NCBI RefSeq assembly: GCF_002831565.1
Contig: NZ_CP025096.1
Span: 8,632,088-8,696,087 of the forward strand
Direction: 5' to 3'
DNA: 64,000 nucleotides
Source: Spirosoma pollinicola
GTDB taxonomy: Bacteria; Bacteroidota; Bacteroidia; Cytophagales; Spirosomataceae
Positions within the stretch are counted from its first letter, which is position 1; each line of letters starts with the position of its first letter. Made by a program: the position numbers and the translations under genes. The notes beneath the pieces are model-generated. The model was not told the DNA's origin and did not search any database. It saw nothing but the letters and a program-made list of their open reading frames with translations. Positions 28,862-37,679 of this stretch are shown here, in pieces.

Positions 28862-29149
28862 ATGCCTTGGTACGTATTATATACGAAGTCCCGAAATGAA
28901 AAAATAGTAGCTGAAAAGCTGCTTGAGCAGGGTATAAATGTATACTGTCCCTTAATCAAAACAAAACGTAAATGGTCGGACCGGATTAAACTAGTTGAGG
29001 AATCTCACTATCGATCTTATTGCTTTGTTGATCTGGAAGAGAAGAAGAGAGCAACAGTGTTTGGTATTATAGGAATTGTAAGATATCTGTTTTGGCAAAA
29101 CAAACCGGCTGTTGTTTGCGATTTTGAAATTGAGGCAATCAAAGACTAA
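28862..29149 (+). CDS. UpxY-like NusG N-terminal domain protein (short)
   Basis: 95 residues. MPWYVLYTKSRNEKIVAEKL, INVYCPLIKTKRKW and SHYRSYCFVDL form the NGN domain that binds RNA polymerase in NusG, RfaH and UpxY. Bacteroidota UpxY proteins are about 170 residues with a C-terminal KOW domain; here the frame stops right after the NGN domain, so KOW is lost or dispensable. Its place between glycan genes matches UpxY antiterminators, which allow transcription through long capsule operons. Confidence 0.8.
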   Translation: MPWYVLYTKSRNEKIVAEKLLEQGINVYCPLIKTKRKWSDRIKLVEESHYRSYCFVDLEEKKRATVFGIIGIVRYLFWQNKPAVVCDFEIEAIKD

Positions 29150-29218
29150 TTATTGAGCAGTTTGATTCTCCTCACAAACACAGTTAAGCCAGTACTCAAA
29201 TAAAGACTTTCACACAAT

Positions 29219-30037
29219 ATGTTCACTAACTTACTTCCACAACCACACAATAAAACAAAAATTAATTTTCCTGATAAATATGATATTTCATCTAAATACT
29301 CAACTGTAATTAGCCTAAATATTAGACGAGGATCTTCCAAGCAAATTCAGGAAGAGGTTATCGTAGCAGCTCAACAAAGACGTAGTAGTACAGTCTGTTT
29401 TGCTAATGTACACATGACAATAGAAGCAACTCGTGACAAAGAGTACGCGAATATTGTCAACGGCTCAGATTGGGTGCTGGCAGATGGTGCACCAATTAAG
29501 TGGGCAATCCAAGCTATTCACAAACATAAGCAAGAGCGGATTACTGGATATAGTTTTATGCAGAATATACTACTCCAATCAGCTGAAGATGGTTTATCTG
29601 TCTTTTTTTATGGAGGTACTCAAGAGATGCTATCCGCAACAATAAGTATGTGCAATAAAATGTACCCATCTTTGACTGTTGCAGGAGTTTACTCACCGCC
29701 ATTTCGATCACTAACTATCGTTGAAGAGGATGAAATAATAGAGCGAATTAAGCTCTCAGGTGCTCAACTAATTTTTGTAGCATTAGGCTGCCCACGCCAA
29801 GAAATTTGGATAAACAGAATGAGACATCAAATCCCAGCAGTTTTACTAGCTGTAGGGGGCGCTTTGCCGGTATTTGCAGGCCAGTTTTCTCAAGCTCCGC
29901 ACTGGGTACAACTATCTGGTTTTGAATGGCTTTTTAGATTATGCCAAGAACCAAGTAGACTTTTTCGCAGATATATGATTACAAATACTTTATTTGTAAT
30001 TTATTTATTTCGTGTACTTTTTAAAAAGCGGCATTAA
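29219..30037 (+). CDS. WecG/TagA/CpsF family glycosyltransferase
   Basis: 272 residues. CFANVHMTIEATRDKEY, the DGAPIKWAIQ motif with the catalytic Asp, FFYGGTQEMLS, LIFVALGCPRQEIWI and LAVGGALPVFAGQ are the conserved blocks of GT26 enzymes, which add a second sugar (often ManNAc-type) to undecaprenyl-linked sugar on the inner face of the membrane. It ends with a hydrophobic helix. It is the last gene of the operon before AT-rich DNA and an IS1. Confidence 0.92.
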   Translation: MFTNLLPQPHNKTKINFPDKYDISSKYSTVISLNIRRGSSKQIQEEVIVAAQQRRSSTVCFANVHMTIEATRDKEYANIVNGSDWVLADGAPIKWAIQAIHKHKQERITGYSFMQNILLQSAEDGLSVFFYGGTQEMLSATISMCNKMYPSLTVAGVYSPPFRSLTIVEEDEIIERIKLSGAQLIFVALGCPRQEIWINRMRHQIPAVLLAVGGALPVFAGQFSQAPHWVQLSGFEWLFRLCQEPSRLFRRYMITNTLFVIYLFRVLFKKRH

Positions 30038-30295
30038 TCATTTAACTTATGCCATTTGTTATAAATAATAAAACACAAAGTAAAAAATCATTAATTATTA
30101 AAATTAATAGTTGTTTCTATAAAATACTTAATCCCAAAAGAATAAAATTATGTCATTAAAATTTGGAGTGCTTCACATTATAGTAACATATGTTTTTGCC
30201 CTAAAAAATAAATCTCAATAAAACATATCAGAAAAAAATTTAAATAATATAATGCTAAAATTTAGTCAAAAAATAAAACAACTTATAAAATATGG
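30038..30295. other. AT-rich non-coding region
   Basis: Strongly AT-rich, no gene. Ends at the IS1 left end. Confidence 0.6.
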
Positions 30296-30592
30296 GGTAA
30301 TGGCTTAACTGCGTTGAATAGGGTATCTTTGTGAATGGTCTTAGAAGCAGTTTCCTGTAAGCATTGTGGGCAAACCAAACACGTCAAACGGTATGGTACC
30401 ACTCGCGCTGGTACCCAACGCTACCGATGCTATGACTGCGGTCGAACCTTTGTCCAAACCTACACGCATAAGGCTCGTGACCCCTTGGTCAAAGAGCAAA
30501 TCACTCAGATGGTACTCAACGGAGCAGGGATACGTGATACCGCCCGTGTTTTAGGCGTCAACCGGAACACCGTTAGCGCTCAGTTTAAAAAA
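30296..30592 (+). mobile_element. IS1-family element, left end
   Basis: The inverted end GGTAATGGCTTAACTGCG starts at about 30296, also found at 42411-42429 and, as GGTAGTGGCTTAACTGCG, at 37215. TATCTTTG at 30324-30331 matches the Bacteroidota -7 promoter motif (TAnnTTTG) just before insA. Confidence 0.9.
30335..30592 (+). CDS. insA: IS1-family InsA, nearly complete N-terminal part
   Basis: 86 residues to the contig end. VSCKHCGQTKHVKRYG and RYRCYDCGRTF are the zinc-finger Cys pairs of InsA, followed by a helix-turn-helix (GIRDTARVLGVNRNTVSAQF). It differs by a few residues from the copy at 42132-42389. Confidence 0.9.
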
Positions 30593-30604
30593 CTAGCTAG
30601 CTAG
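30593..30604. other. Artificial contig linker 5
   Basis: Joins an IS1 left end to an IS21 end. Confidence 0.95.
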
Positions 30605-30816
30605 AACTGGCCCTGTTACAGATTATGGAAGACCGGTATGGTCGCCACTCAACGATCATAACCTCCCAGCTACCGGTTGCTCAATGGTATGATTATCTGG
30701 CAGAACCAACGATTGCCGATGCCTTCCTAGACCGGTTATTACATCAGGCTCACCGTATTGAGTTGAAAGGAGAGTCTCAACGAAAACAGGGAAAAGGGGA
30801 AGAAAAATCAGTATAG
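30605..30816 (+). CDS. istB: IS21-family helper ATPase IstB, C-terminal fragment
   Basis: About 70 residues open from the contig start: LALLQIMEDRYGRHSTIITS and PTIADAFLDRLLHQAHRIEL are the sensor-type strand and final helix of IstB, the AAA+ helper of the IS21 transposase. Walker motifs lie outside the contig. Confidence 0.85.
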
Positions 30817-30902
30817 CGCTTACCTTTATGTCCTTCTTCTTACACTTATCCACAGTGGCCTGATTTGCCGGAATACGTGGTCTTCGATTGCCGGAATATA
30901 TA
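30605..30902 (+). mobile_element. IS21-family element, end fragment
   Basis: Contains the 3-prime end of istB and a terminal region with two ATTGCCGGAATA-type repeats (about 30868-30902). The change to MidA coding sequence at about 30902 marks the insertion boundary. Confidence 0.75.
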
Positions 30903-31468
30903 AGTTCCTGGGAGGCTGGCCGTAAAATCTCCTGGAAGCCCGTATCATAGCCCACAAATACCTCCATCAACTGCTGTTGCATAATCACGGCGTGAACCGC
31001 AAAGGTATCGACCAGCTCATTGGAAAGGATACAACCCGTGATTTTCCCTAGTTCGTCCATCGACTCATGCCAACTTACTTTGTCGGGTAAATGGCTTCGT
31101 TCAATGGCCTGCATGACTGGGCTTTTTTCAATGATACAGTAGCGTAAGGGATCATACAGGCTAGCATTATTTTTTAGGTACGATAGGATATCGGCACATA
31201 AGGCACCGGTGCCTGCTCCATATTCAACAATGGTAAAGGGCTCCTTGCCCAGAATGGCCCACATTTTTTCCAGCTGTTTACCGATCAGAGTCCCAAAGAC
31301 GGGGGTCAGGCAGGCACTGGTGTAAAAGTCGCCCGTGGGGCCAATCTTGGTAGGGGGTGAGGTATAATAGCCCAAGCCAGGGTGGTAGAGGCACAGGTCC
31401 ATGAATTCTTGGAACGGAATGGGTCCCTGCTGCTTTATTTTTTTAATAATAAGGTCGGAGAGCGTCAT
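30903..31468 (-). pseudogene. MidA-family SAM-dependent methyltransferase, truncated by IS21
   Basis: About 188 native residues from ATG at 31468. PIPFQEFMDLCLYHPGLGYY, GPTGDFYTSACLTPVFG, TIVEYGAGTGALCADIL (SAM-binding Gly-rich loop) and GCILSNELVDTFAVH are the signature blocks of the MidA/NDUFAF7 family of arginine methyltransferases. The family is normally about 350-400 residues. At about 30902 the frame passes into IS21 sequence, so the last part encoded by the frame (to 30656) is foreign. Function is probably lost in this copy. Confidence 0.88.
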
Positions 31469-31619
31469 CAGTGAACCATCAGGGCTTGTCTACCCCCTAT
31501 GAACGCTGCGTATTTAGTTGGGTTAGGGTAGCAGAACCAAAAGTGAGCGTGTGGCCATTCTATAAAGAGTCACCAACCTCAGGCTATGAATGGCCTTAGA
31601 TAACTCGTGACAATTGTTC

Positions 31620-31660
31620 TTCTCTTGACCGCAATAGCGGTCAAGAGAATCGCTTATTTT
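31620..31660. terminator. Strong hairpin terminator
   Basis: TTCTCTTGACCGC (31620-31632) pairs with GCGGTCAAGAGAA (31637-31649) around four bases; a T-rich tail follows on the plus strand. Confidence 0.7.
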
Positions 31661-31728
31661 TAAGTCAGGACAAAACACATTTTTTATTTCCCTGCCAACA
31701 AATCTCAAACCACTTCAGGCCACTGAAG

Positions 31729-32493
31729 CTACCGCTCAATGACCTCTTCTAAGTAACGACTCAGTTGGCTATGAAGAAAACTGACAATTGGCACCGACGT
31801 TTTTTGACGCCAACTGGCCTCAATAGCGTCAAAATAAAGACGGCTCTGGTCGGCATAGACAAAACTAAGCGGTACACCATGATACTGCTGAATATAACTC
31901 ATCAGTAACCGGGCCATGCGGCCATTCCCCGCGCCAAAAGGGTGAAGGCTTAGCAGGTGGAAATGAGCTTGAAACGACAAATCGTAAAGCTGGCGGGGTG
32001 TTTTTAGCTGATTGATGCGAGTATTAATGTCTTTAAGTAGCTCAGCCAAGGCCACAGGCAGTTTGTGAGCACCGACCAATCCGCCTCGGCCAGCCAGGGC
32101 GTTGTCGATTCGCAATTCTCCTTTCCGAGTATCGATTGTGCTGAGCAACGAGTGGAGGGGCCCGCCGGTTTGGCGCATTAAATTGGCCGCCAGTTGTTGA
32201 CAGGTCAATTGGCTTAAGGGTTCATGGTGAGTGGCCATGGTCAGGATCTGCCCCAAGGTATAGTGGTAATCGATGATCATCAACTGGTCGGTTTGCCGAT
32301 GGTCATCCAGCAGGTTACCGGTCTGAATCAGTGTCTTGGTTTGGGGCAGGGTGAGGCCTGCGCCGTCGATAGCAGTCGAGTGATAGGCAAGTAGGATGAG
32401 CGGATCAAGCGTCTGGCCGTTAGTGTTGATCGCTGCCGCTTGAAAACGGTCGATCAATTGGGGTAAGGTGGCGAGGGGTAAGTTAGCTTTCAT
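31729..32493 (-). CDS. Fic family protein
   Basis: 254 residues. The Fic core HPFGAGNGRMARLL (about residues 196-209) has the catalytic His, the anion-binding GNGR and the last Arg, so AMP transfer to a target Ser, Thr or Tyr is expected. An N-terminal STAIDGAGLT matches the inhibitory helix motif (S/T-x-x-x-E-G/N) but has Asp in place of Glu, so autoinhibition may be altered. Length and domain order resemble stand-alone class II Fic enzymes. No antitoxin-like partner is adjacent. Confidence 0.9.
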   Translation of the reverse strand: MKANLPLATLPQLIDRFQAAAINTNGQTLDPLILLAYHSTAIDGAGLTLPQTKTLIQTGNLLDDHRQTDQLMIIDYHYTLGQILTMATHHEPLSQLTCQQLAANLMRQTGGPLHSLLSTIDTRKGELRIDNALAGRGGLVGAHKLPVALAELLKDINTRINQLKTPRQLYDLSFQAHFHLLSLHPFGAGNGRMARLLMSYIQQYHGVPLSFVYADQSRLYFDAIEASWRQKTSVPIVSFLHSQLSRYLEEVIER

Positions 32494-32913
32494 AGGAAAG
32501 AATGCTGGCTAAAAAGGTTACATCGGGTAGCTCGACCGATTTTAGCGGCTCAAGAGAACGAACGCTTTACAGGTGACCAAGCTATGTTGGTCAATGCATA
32601 TCGAAATGGACATCTGCTATTGGCTAGCCGTAGTTTTCACAACAAGCCTGCGTTAGTGATTACACATGTTGCCAGTTTCGAAAAGGAGTATCTTCAGGCT
32701 ACTGAGCAATCAGGGTACAAATCAGCAACGGTCATTTGAGATTTGGAACTAGCTCATGCTAGTACGGCCAAATAGTTTCAATGTTCATTACATAGCTAAG
32801 GATGACGTAAAGTAGCACTGCTTTACAAGGCTTAAACAATCGTTTGAGAGTGTAAACAAGCAGGGTTGCCTAATCTAGTCCTTGTTAGCATGACGTTTAG
32901 GGGAATGATTGGT
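32494..32913. other. Intergenic region with possible gene remnant
   Basis: A 51-codon plus-strand frame at 32584-32739 (MLVNAYRNGHLLLASRSFHN) reads like protein and its frame extends upstream without a start, so a decayed gene is possible. No family recognised. Confidence 0.35.
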
Positions 32914-33546
32914 TTATAAAGGCCTGTAGTAATCAGTCTCCTGGCTATCAGTCATATACTTATGAAGTTGGCCTAAGTAAGCCTTCACGCTGCGATCCCA
33001 TGTCCGCAGTTGTTGAGCTGTCGATTCATCATAGGCATACGTCTTTTTGTCACACTGATACAACTCCCGAATCGGCAAGCCATGGCCAACCGAATCACGC
33101 TGGGCTCTAAACTGACTCAATCGATACCGATACCGGCCCGCTTTGACTCTTAGCTCAACGGTGACCCGGTAGTCTTGAGGGGTGGTGGAGCCTGCTTGCG
33201 CATGTTGCAAGGTGATGATGCCGCACCGGTTAATATGGTGTTTTGCGCCATGAGCCATGGGCAACAGCGAACCTGTACGCAGCGTATGGGTCATAAAGTG
33301 GTGGGCTCGATTGTACAATTGGGTCCTGGACGCTCCCCTTACCGGCACGACAGCTAGGTAAACGATATCACCGGACTCGCCATCGATAGGCACTAGTTGA
33401 TAGATGAAGGATTGATAGGTTTGGGCTTGGGCATAGAGATTAACGGGTCCTTGAATCAACCCAGCAAGGACAATAAAGTTGAGCCATCGGGGCCAGCATC
33501 GGCCAATAGATTGGAAAACAACTCTGACTGATCGGTAAAGCTCCAT
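32914..33546 (-). CDS. DUF4468 domain-containing exported protein
   Basis: 210 residues. A long N-terminus ends in a hydrophobic segment (LNFIVLAGLIQGPVNLYAQA) compatible with a signal peptide. The body has the DUF4468 (TBP-like fold) pattern: SRTQLYNRAHHFM..., a central CGIITLQ strand and VTVELRVKAGRYRYRLSQFR. Function of the domain is unknown. Single gene between the Fic gene and an IS3 insertion. Confidence 0.65.
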   Translation of the reverse strand: MELYRSVRVVFQSIGRCWPRWLNFIVLAGLIQGPVNLYAQAQTYQSFIYQLVPIDGESGDIVYLAVVPVRGASRTQLYNRAHHFMTHTLRTGSLLPMAHGAKHHINRCGIITLQHAQAGSTTPQDYRVTVELRVKAGRYRYRLSQFRAQRDSVGHGLPIRELYQCDKKTYAYDESTAQQLRTWDRSVKAYLGQLHKYMTDSQETDYYRPL

Positions 33547-33774
33547 AAACGAGTAGGCATTAGGTTAACTGATAGAGGCTAATTGCTACGCTGGTGAATG
33601 GAGGTAGAGCCGTCTCGATTGTTGGCTCAACTCAAAGATAGTCAGGATTTTCACCAATTGTGCTTACCAATGAAGGGTTATTGGTTGCCTGTTCACTGGT
33701 ACTGATTTAAAGGACGGTCCCAAAGAAGTCATAATTTGGGGCCATATCGTAGAGACAGTATCTCTTTACTTGTC

Positions 33775-34068
33775 TTAGCCCCCTGAATGACTGGACAAAA
33801 TTGCAAAAACAGTTTAGTCCTTTTACATTCAGAAATCATGAGCAAAATAAGGCGGAGTTTTACTCCCGAAGATCGTTATTCCATCGTCCAGGAAGCTATC
33901 CGTGACGGCCATGCCGAGACTTCTCGTAAGTACAGCCTATCCCCTTCGCTGCTGCGCAGGTGGCGATTGAAATATTTGAGCAAAGGCAAAGAAGGCCTGA
34001 AAGATTCCTATGCACGTCTCGATCCCCAACTGCGGGCTCTCGAAGAGGAAAATGAACGCTTGAAGCGG
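33775..34068 (+). mobile_element. IS3-family element, left end
   Basis: The inverted end starts near 33775 (TTAGCCCCCTGAATGACTGG) and matches the right end at about 20565 in another contig. Confidence 0.8.
33838..34068 (+). CDS. IS3-family transposase OrfA, N-terminal part
   Basis: 77 residues from ATG at 33838 to the contig end. FTPEDRYSIVQEAIRDGHAE and SLSPSLLRRWRLKYLSKGKE give the helix-turn-helix of OrfA; the C-terminus starts a leucine zipper (LRALEEENERLKR). Confidence 0.88.
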
Positions 34069-34080
34069 CTAGCTAGCTAG
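34069..34080. other. Artificial contig linker 6
   Basis: Joins the IS3 left end to another transposon piece. Confidence 0.95.
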
Positions 34081-34097
34081 GGCTAAATAATTCACTG

Positions 34098-34313
34098 TTA
34101 GCAATTTGTATCTGTCCGTAACGCGTTGTCATCTTTTTTTTTACGTCGGTCAGTTGGCACATCACTCAGGCTTTTTTCCAAGACTTGCCGACCCAATTCC
34201 TGCCAAATTTCATCGAACGACTTTTCATAGTCGTAGAAAGTTGGCTTGCTTTTAAGTTGTTGCAGGTCTTGATATTTTTGGCGGGCCAAGGCTATGTATT
34301 CATCTTCAGTCAT
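34098..34313 (-). CDS. Small transposon ORF (ISKra4-like first frame)
   Basis: 71 residues from ATG at 34313. MTEDEYIALARQKYQDLQQL, then FYDYEKSFDEIWQELGRQVL and DRRKKK. This resembles the short first frame or N-terminus of ISKra4/ISNCY-type elements. It lies within 298 bp of the contig end, where repeats are expected. Family assignment is tentative. Confidence 0.45.
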   Translation of the reverse strand: MTEDEYIALARQKYQDLQQLKSKPTFYDYEKSFDEIWQELGRQVLEKSLSDVPTDRRKKKDDNALRTDTNC

Positions 34314-34740
34314 GCCCTAAGCTAACGACATCAGGCGACAATTTGAAATGCACCCCATCAGTCTATGGCTAATCAAACGCCGGAACAAGTGTTTAAAGGG
34401 AAAGATAGAAGTACAAACCGAGTGAAAATTACGAATAACAAACAATTTCGTTATTCAATAAAGTGGTCCGGTTTAAGGGGCGCAGTATGTGAAGACGTTC
34501 AGCGCTGGCCTACTTTACACTGGTTAAATACAGTAAAAGGCAACTTCAAAATGTTGCTTGAATTTTTGTCCAGTATTTTTCAGCAAGTCCAGACCTTGGC
34601 AACGAGGGTCAGTGTGTTAGCTTTGCAAAATGTAAAAACGATCTGCGCTTCAGTAAATATTATCTTAAGTTAACGATTTATCTATTGTCCAATGTGTCAA
34701 AATTACCATCATTTAGAGTTGCAAAGCTTAAAGTTAGAAA
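34314..34740. other. Intergenic region
   Basis: A 102-codon plus-strand frame (34365-34673) shows no domain and unusual composition; not called. No other feature seen. Confidence 0.45.
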
Positions 34741-35787
34741 TCAACTTAATAAATCAAAATATAAAGAATTTACTTCACAAGAAATAGAGTGTAAATTGAA
34801 GAGCGTATTAGCTAGTTCATAAGAGGCATTTGCCAAAGAATGTCTTAAATTAGAATCATCTATACAAAGCATTAGTTGAATAGAAAGAGTGTCAATATCA
34901 CCTGGCTCAAAAATTAAGGCATTCACTGAATTTGTCAATATATCAGGTATACCTCCCACGGGTGTAGTAATAACAGGCAAACTATAGGAAAAAGCGTCAA
35001 GTACTGCCATTGGAAATCCTTCAGCATAACTGGGTAAACAAAAAATAGACGCTTTTTGAAAAAGCAATTCTTTTTCCTCACTCTCTACCCAACCTACAAA
35101 ATGAGTTCTATCGCTAATATTAAGAGCTTTAGCTATCTCTTTACCAGTATTAATTTGTCCATTACCAGCAAATACTAAATGCCATGATGGATATTTATGA
35201 TAAATTAAAGCAAAAGATGCTAATAAATCCTGAAAACCTTTACGATTATTGAGCGTACCAGCAAATAAAATAATGTTTTCTTTCGGTAAGTCAGATTTGT
35301 TAACTAAAGTACAAGGGTTATAAATTACAACAATTTTACTTGACAAGCTAGGCCATTTTATGTTCATTTCTTTTTTCCAGTAGTTTGACAATACAACAAT
35401 ACGATCTGCACTGTAGAAAATATATTTATAAATAAAACTTATGTTACTATAAAGAGTAGTATCAGGACTAAATGAATGAAAATGAACAATTAATTTTTTG
35501 CCAAATAATTTTGCAATAATAATAAAGAACAACTTTCGGAAAGCTGAAACCGGCTCACTCAAATGAACATGTACTAATTTCGCACTCAATATGTGAAAGA
35601 GGAAGATTAAAACTGCATTGAAAAAATATCCTAATTTAAAAAAAATATTTTTATCAATATGAGATTCAATCCAAATTATATTCCATTTTTGCCAAAAATC
35701 AGTTTGTTTGTATGCATTTATTACGGAAGATACTCCTCCTCTAGTCCTACTACTTGTTCCAATAACTAATATTTTATACTTATTCAT
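34741..35787 (-). CDS. Glycosyltransferase family 4 (GT-B)
   Basis: 348 residues. VIGTSSRTRGGVSSVINAYK is the N-terminal Gly-rich loop; KLIVHFHSFSPDTT, then ILFAGTLNNRKGFQDLLASF, LVFAGNGQ and the EX7E-type stretch FCLPSYAEGFPMAVLDAFSY with the donor-binding Glu. Ends with VGGIPDILT. It transfers a nucleotide sugar to the growing glycan, cytoplasmic side. Its start overlaps the acyltransferase gene by 8 bp, so both are in one operon, probably for the same capsule as 26920-30037. Confidence 0.92.
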   Translation of the reverse strand: MNKYKILVIGTSSRTRGGVSSVINAYKQTDFWQKWNIIWIESHIDKNIFFKLGYFFNAVLIFLFHILSAKLVHVHLSEPVSAFRKLFFIIIAKLFGKKLIVHFHSFSPDTTLYSNISFIYKYIFYSADRIVVLSNYWKKEMNIKWPSLSSKIVVIYNPCTLVNKSDLPKENIILFAGTLNNRKGFQDLLASFALIYHKYPSWHLVFAGNGQINTGKEIAKALNISDRTHFVGWVESEEKELLFQKASIFCLPSYAEGFPMAVLDAFSYSLPVITTPVGGIPDILTNSVNALIFEPGDIDTLSIQLMLCIDDSNLRHSLANASYELANTLFNLHSISCEVNSLYFDLLS

Positions 35788-36298
35788 TAACTTTCATAAT
35801 TTTAATGACCACAGCAGGATTACCAGCTACAACAGTATTAGAAGGTACATCTTTAAGAACTACACTACCGGCCGCAATTAACGAATTATCACCTATTGTA
35901 ATATTTCCAATAACTACCGAATTAGCACCGATATTAACATTGTTGCCAATTACCGGGCTTTTACCATTATCTTTTGCGCTACCTACTGTAGTATTTTGGC
36001 GAACCGTCACATTGTTGCCAATAACAGTCTGTCTATTGATAACTAATCCATGTCCATGAAATACATTAAAATTTTCACCAATAATAGTTGTATCAGAAAT
36101 GTCAATACCTAAAACCCACTGTACGCTAATCTTATAAACTGTCCTAATTGGAAAGCCTACTATTTTTAAGAAGAAATTCTTCGAAAAAAAGGCACTTACG
36201 CGAAACGCGACAATAAATAATAAACCCTTCGTGTTAGACTTCAAAAAAAATACTTCATTGATAAGTGACATAATAGTATTTTTAAGGTTAAAAATCAT
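35780..36298 (-). CDS. Serine acetyltransferase-like hexapeptide acyltransferase
   Basis: 172 residues; a second ATG at 36271 (MSLINEVFF) may be the true start. The C-terminal half is a left-handed beta helix of hexapeptide repeats (TTIIGENFNVFHGHGLVINR, VIGNNVTVRQNTTVG, PVIGNNVNIGANSVVIG) with the catalytic His in HGHGLVI. The end, GSVVLKDVPSNTVVAGNPAV, is typical of LbH sugar O-acetyltransferases. In this glycan operon it probably acetylates a polysaccharide sugar rather than serine. Confidence 0.88.
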   Translation of the reverse strand: MIFNLKNTIMSLINEVFFLKSNTKGLLFIVAFRVSAFFSKNFFLKIVGFPIRTVYKISVQWVLGIDISDTTIIGENFNVFHGHGLVINRQTVIGNNVTVRQNTTVGSAKDNGKSPVIGNNVNIGANSVVIGNITIGDNSLIAAGSVVLKDVPSNTVVAGNPAVVIKIMKVNE

Positions 36299-36687
36299 TT
36301 TGATACATTATTAAATAACTAAATCATGTAATAATTTACGATAGGTTTAAGAAACTTAGATGATAAAATTGATAAAAATAGTATTGTTATCAATTTTATA
36401 TATCTCCTTATATAAGTAAATTTTATTTATTTTAAAAGAAAAGAGCAATACTTGAAATAATGATGAATCCTATTACTACTTTATAGATTTATAGTGGGAT
36501 AATCACAAAACCGGCTTGAATACAAATCTAATTAATTTAAAAATACATGCCTATAGTTATTAAAACATAAGTATGGATTTAAGCTTTCCACTCAGAGTCA
36601 TTATGATGTTTCACTTGTTTCCTATAACTGACCTGCTTTTTCTTTGATGGAAAAAAAAGAAAGCACCAATGATTTCTTGTATATCTC
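36299..36687. other. AT-rich non-coding region
   Basis: No gene. Low G+C like the neighbouring glycan genes, which contrasts with the rest of the genome and suggests transfer. Confidence 0.5.
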
Positions 36688-37214
36688 TTAAAAAAAACTA
36701 AAAAAATTTCCGAAGTGATGCTTAATCGAAACTACTTGGAAAAATGACCTAACCAAGAGTAAAATTATATAAGGAAAAATTCCATTAAATCTTACAAATG
36801 GGATTAGCAATAAACAAAATAATAAAAACAAAGCAGAGTAGCTATTACGAAAAAGTATTTTCAAAAAGCAGCGATTAGCTATATGTTTCCTATCTAACAG
36901 ACCTACATAGAAAAAGTCGCCAGACAGCATCATAGTTTTCATACGTGAGTAGCTCATACAACTAACCGTATGATGATTTACAATAGTTTCGTTAAGTCTA
37001 GTTAAGAAAATTCCTTTTTGAGCAAATCTAAGACCAAAATCAAAATCTTCACATCTTTTAAACGATTCATTCATTCCATGAACAGCATCATAATATTTTT
37101 TATTAATAGAAAATACTCCTCCTACTACCACCTCTACTTTATTAACTACTAACTTTCGACGAAAATAAGGAGATTTTGTAATAAAACTAAAATCATCATT
37201 ATTATAGAAATAAT
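36688..37214 (-). pseudogene. Family 2 glycosyltransferase, N-terminus removed by IS1
   Basis: The frame is open from the IS1 boundary at about 37214 (YRNNDDFSFITKSPYFRRKL) through VVGGVFSINKKYYDAVHGMN and EDFDFGLRFAQKGI, the ED-containing acceptor motif of GT-A enzymes, to a C-terminal membrane helix (YSALFLLFCLLLIPFVRFNG). The nucleotide-binding DxD half is missing. Same strand as the operon at 34741-36298, 389 bp upstream. Confidence 0.8.
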
Positions 37215-37511
37215 GGTAGTGGCTTAACTGCGTTTATCGGCAAAGAAAAACTGATTCATAAATAGGCCGATTGTTGTGTCATGTACCGCAACAGACTTCG
37301 AAAAGCAAATGGTTCGGCGAGTCAGTCGTTTCAGGCGTGTTCGAAGAGTAAGATGCTTCCGCTAAGGACTCTGTAAAGAGGCTTTACGGACTAAGCGTAA
37401 TCGTTGATCCAGGCAATCAAAGTAGGCCTACCAAGAGTCCGTTATCCACCTGATTACCTCAATTTTAGCCCGCTCCAATAGACTTAGCAAATATCGAAAG
37501 GTTTGGTGAGT
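37215..37511 (-). mobile_element. IS1-family element, right end
   Basis: Inverted end GGTAGTGGCTTAACTGCG at 37215, one base different from the left ends. Encodes the InsB C-terminus on the minus strand. Confidence 0.8.
37224..37349 (-). pseudogene. insB: IS1 InsB C-terminal fragment
   Basis: TLRTRLKRLTRRTICFSKSV, then FMNQFFFADKRS and stop. This is the C-terminal end of IS1 transposase. Upstream of it the frame carries a stop and earlier InsB homology is disturbed, so this copy may be degraded. Confidence 0.7.
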
Positions 37512-37523
37512 CTAGCTAGCTAG
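37512..37523. other. Artificial contig linker 7
   Basis: Joins IS1 to a histidine-kinase contig. Confidence 0.95.
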
Positions 37524-37679
37524 CGTCCCGTTGTCGATCACCTTGATCACCACTTCACTACCGGCACAGCGCGTGCTCACTCTCACCGTGGGCTGGTAAC
37601 CCGATTCACTGCCCGCCTGCTTCTGGCGCTGCTGAACCGCATAAAACGCATTGGTGAACAGGTTCAGCAACACCCGGCT
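37524..37679. repeat. Terminal direct repeat of contig, copy 1
   Basis: 156 bp identical to 39720-39875, inside the histidine-kinase ATPase coding sequence. The contig can be closed into a circle through it. Confidence 0.92.

Noticed and set aside
34365..34673. 102-codon frame
   Set aside because: No recognisable domain and no start context; lies in AT-rich intergenic DNA.
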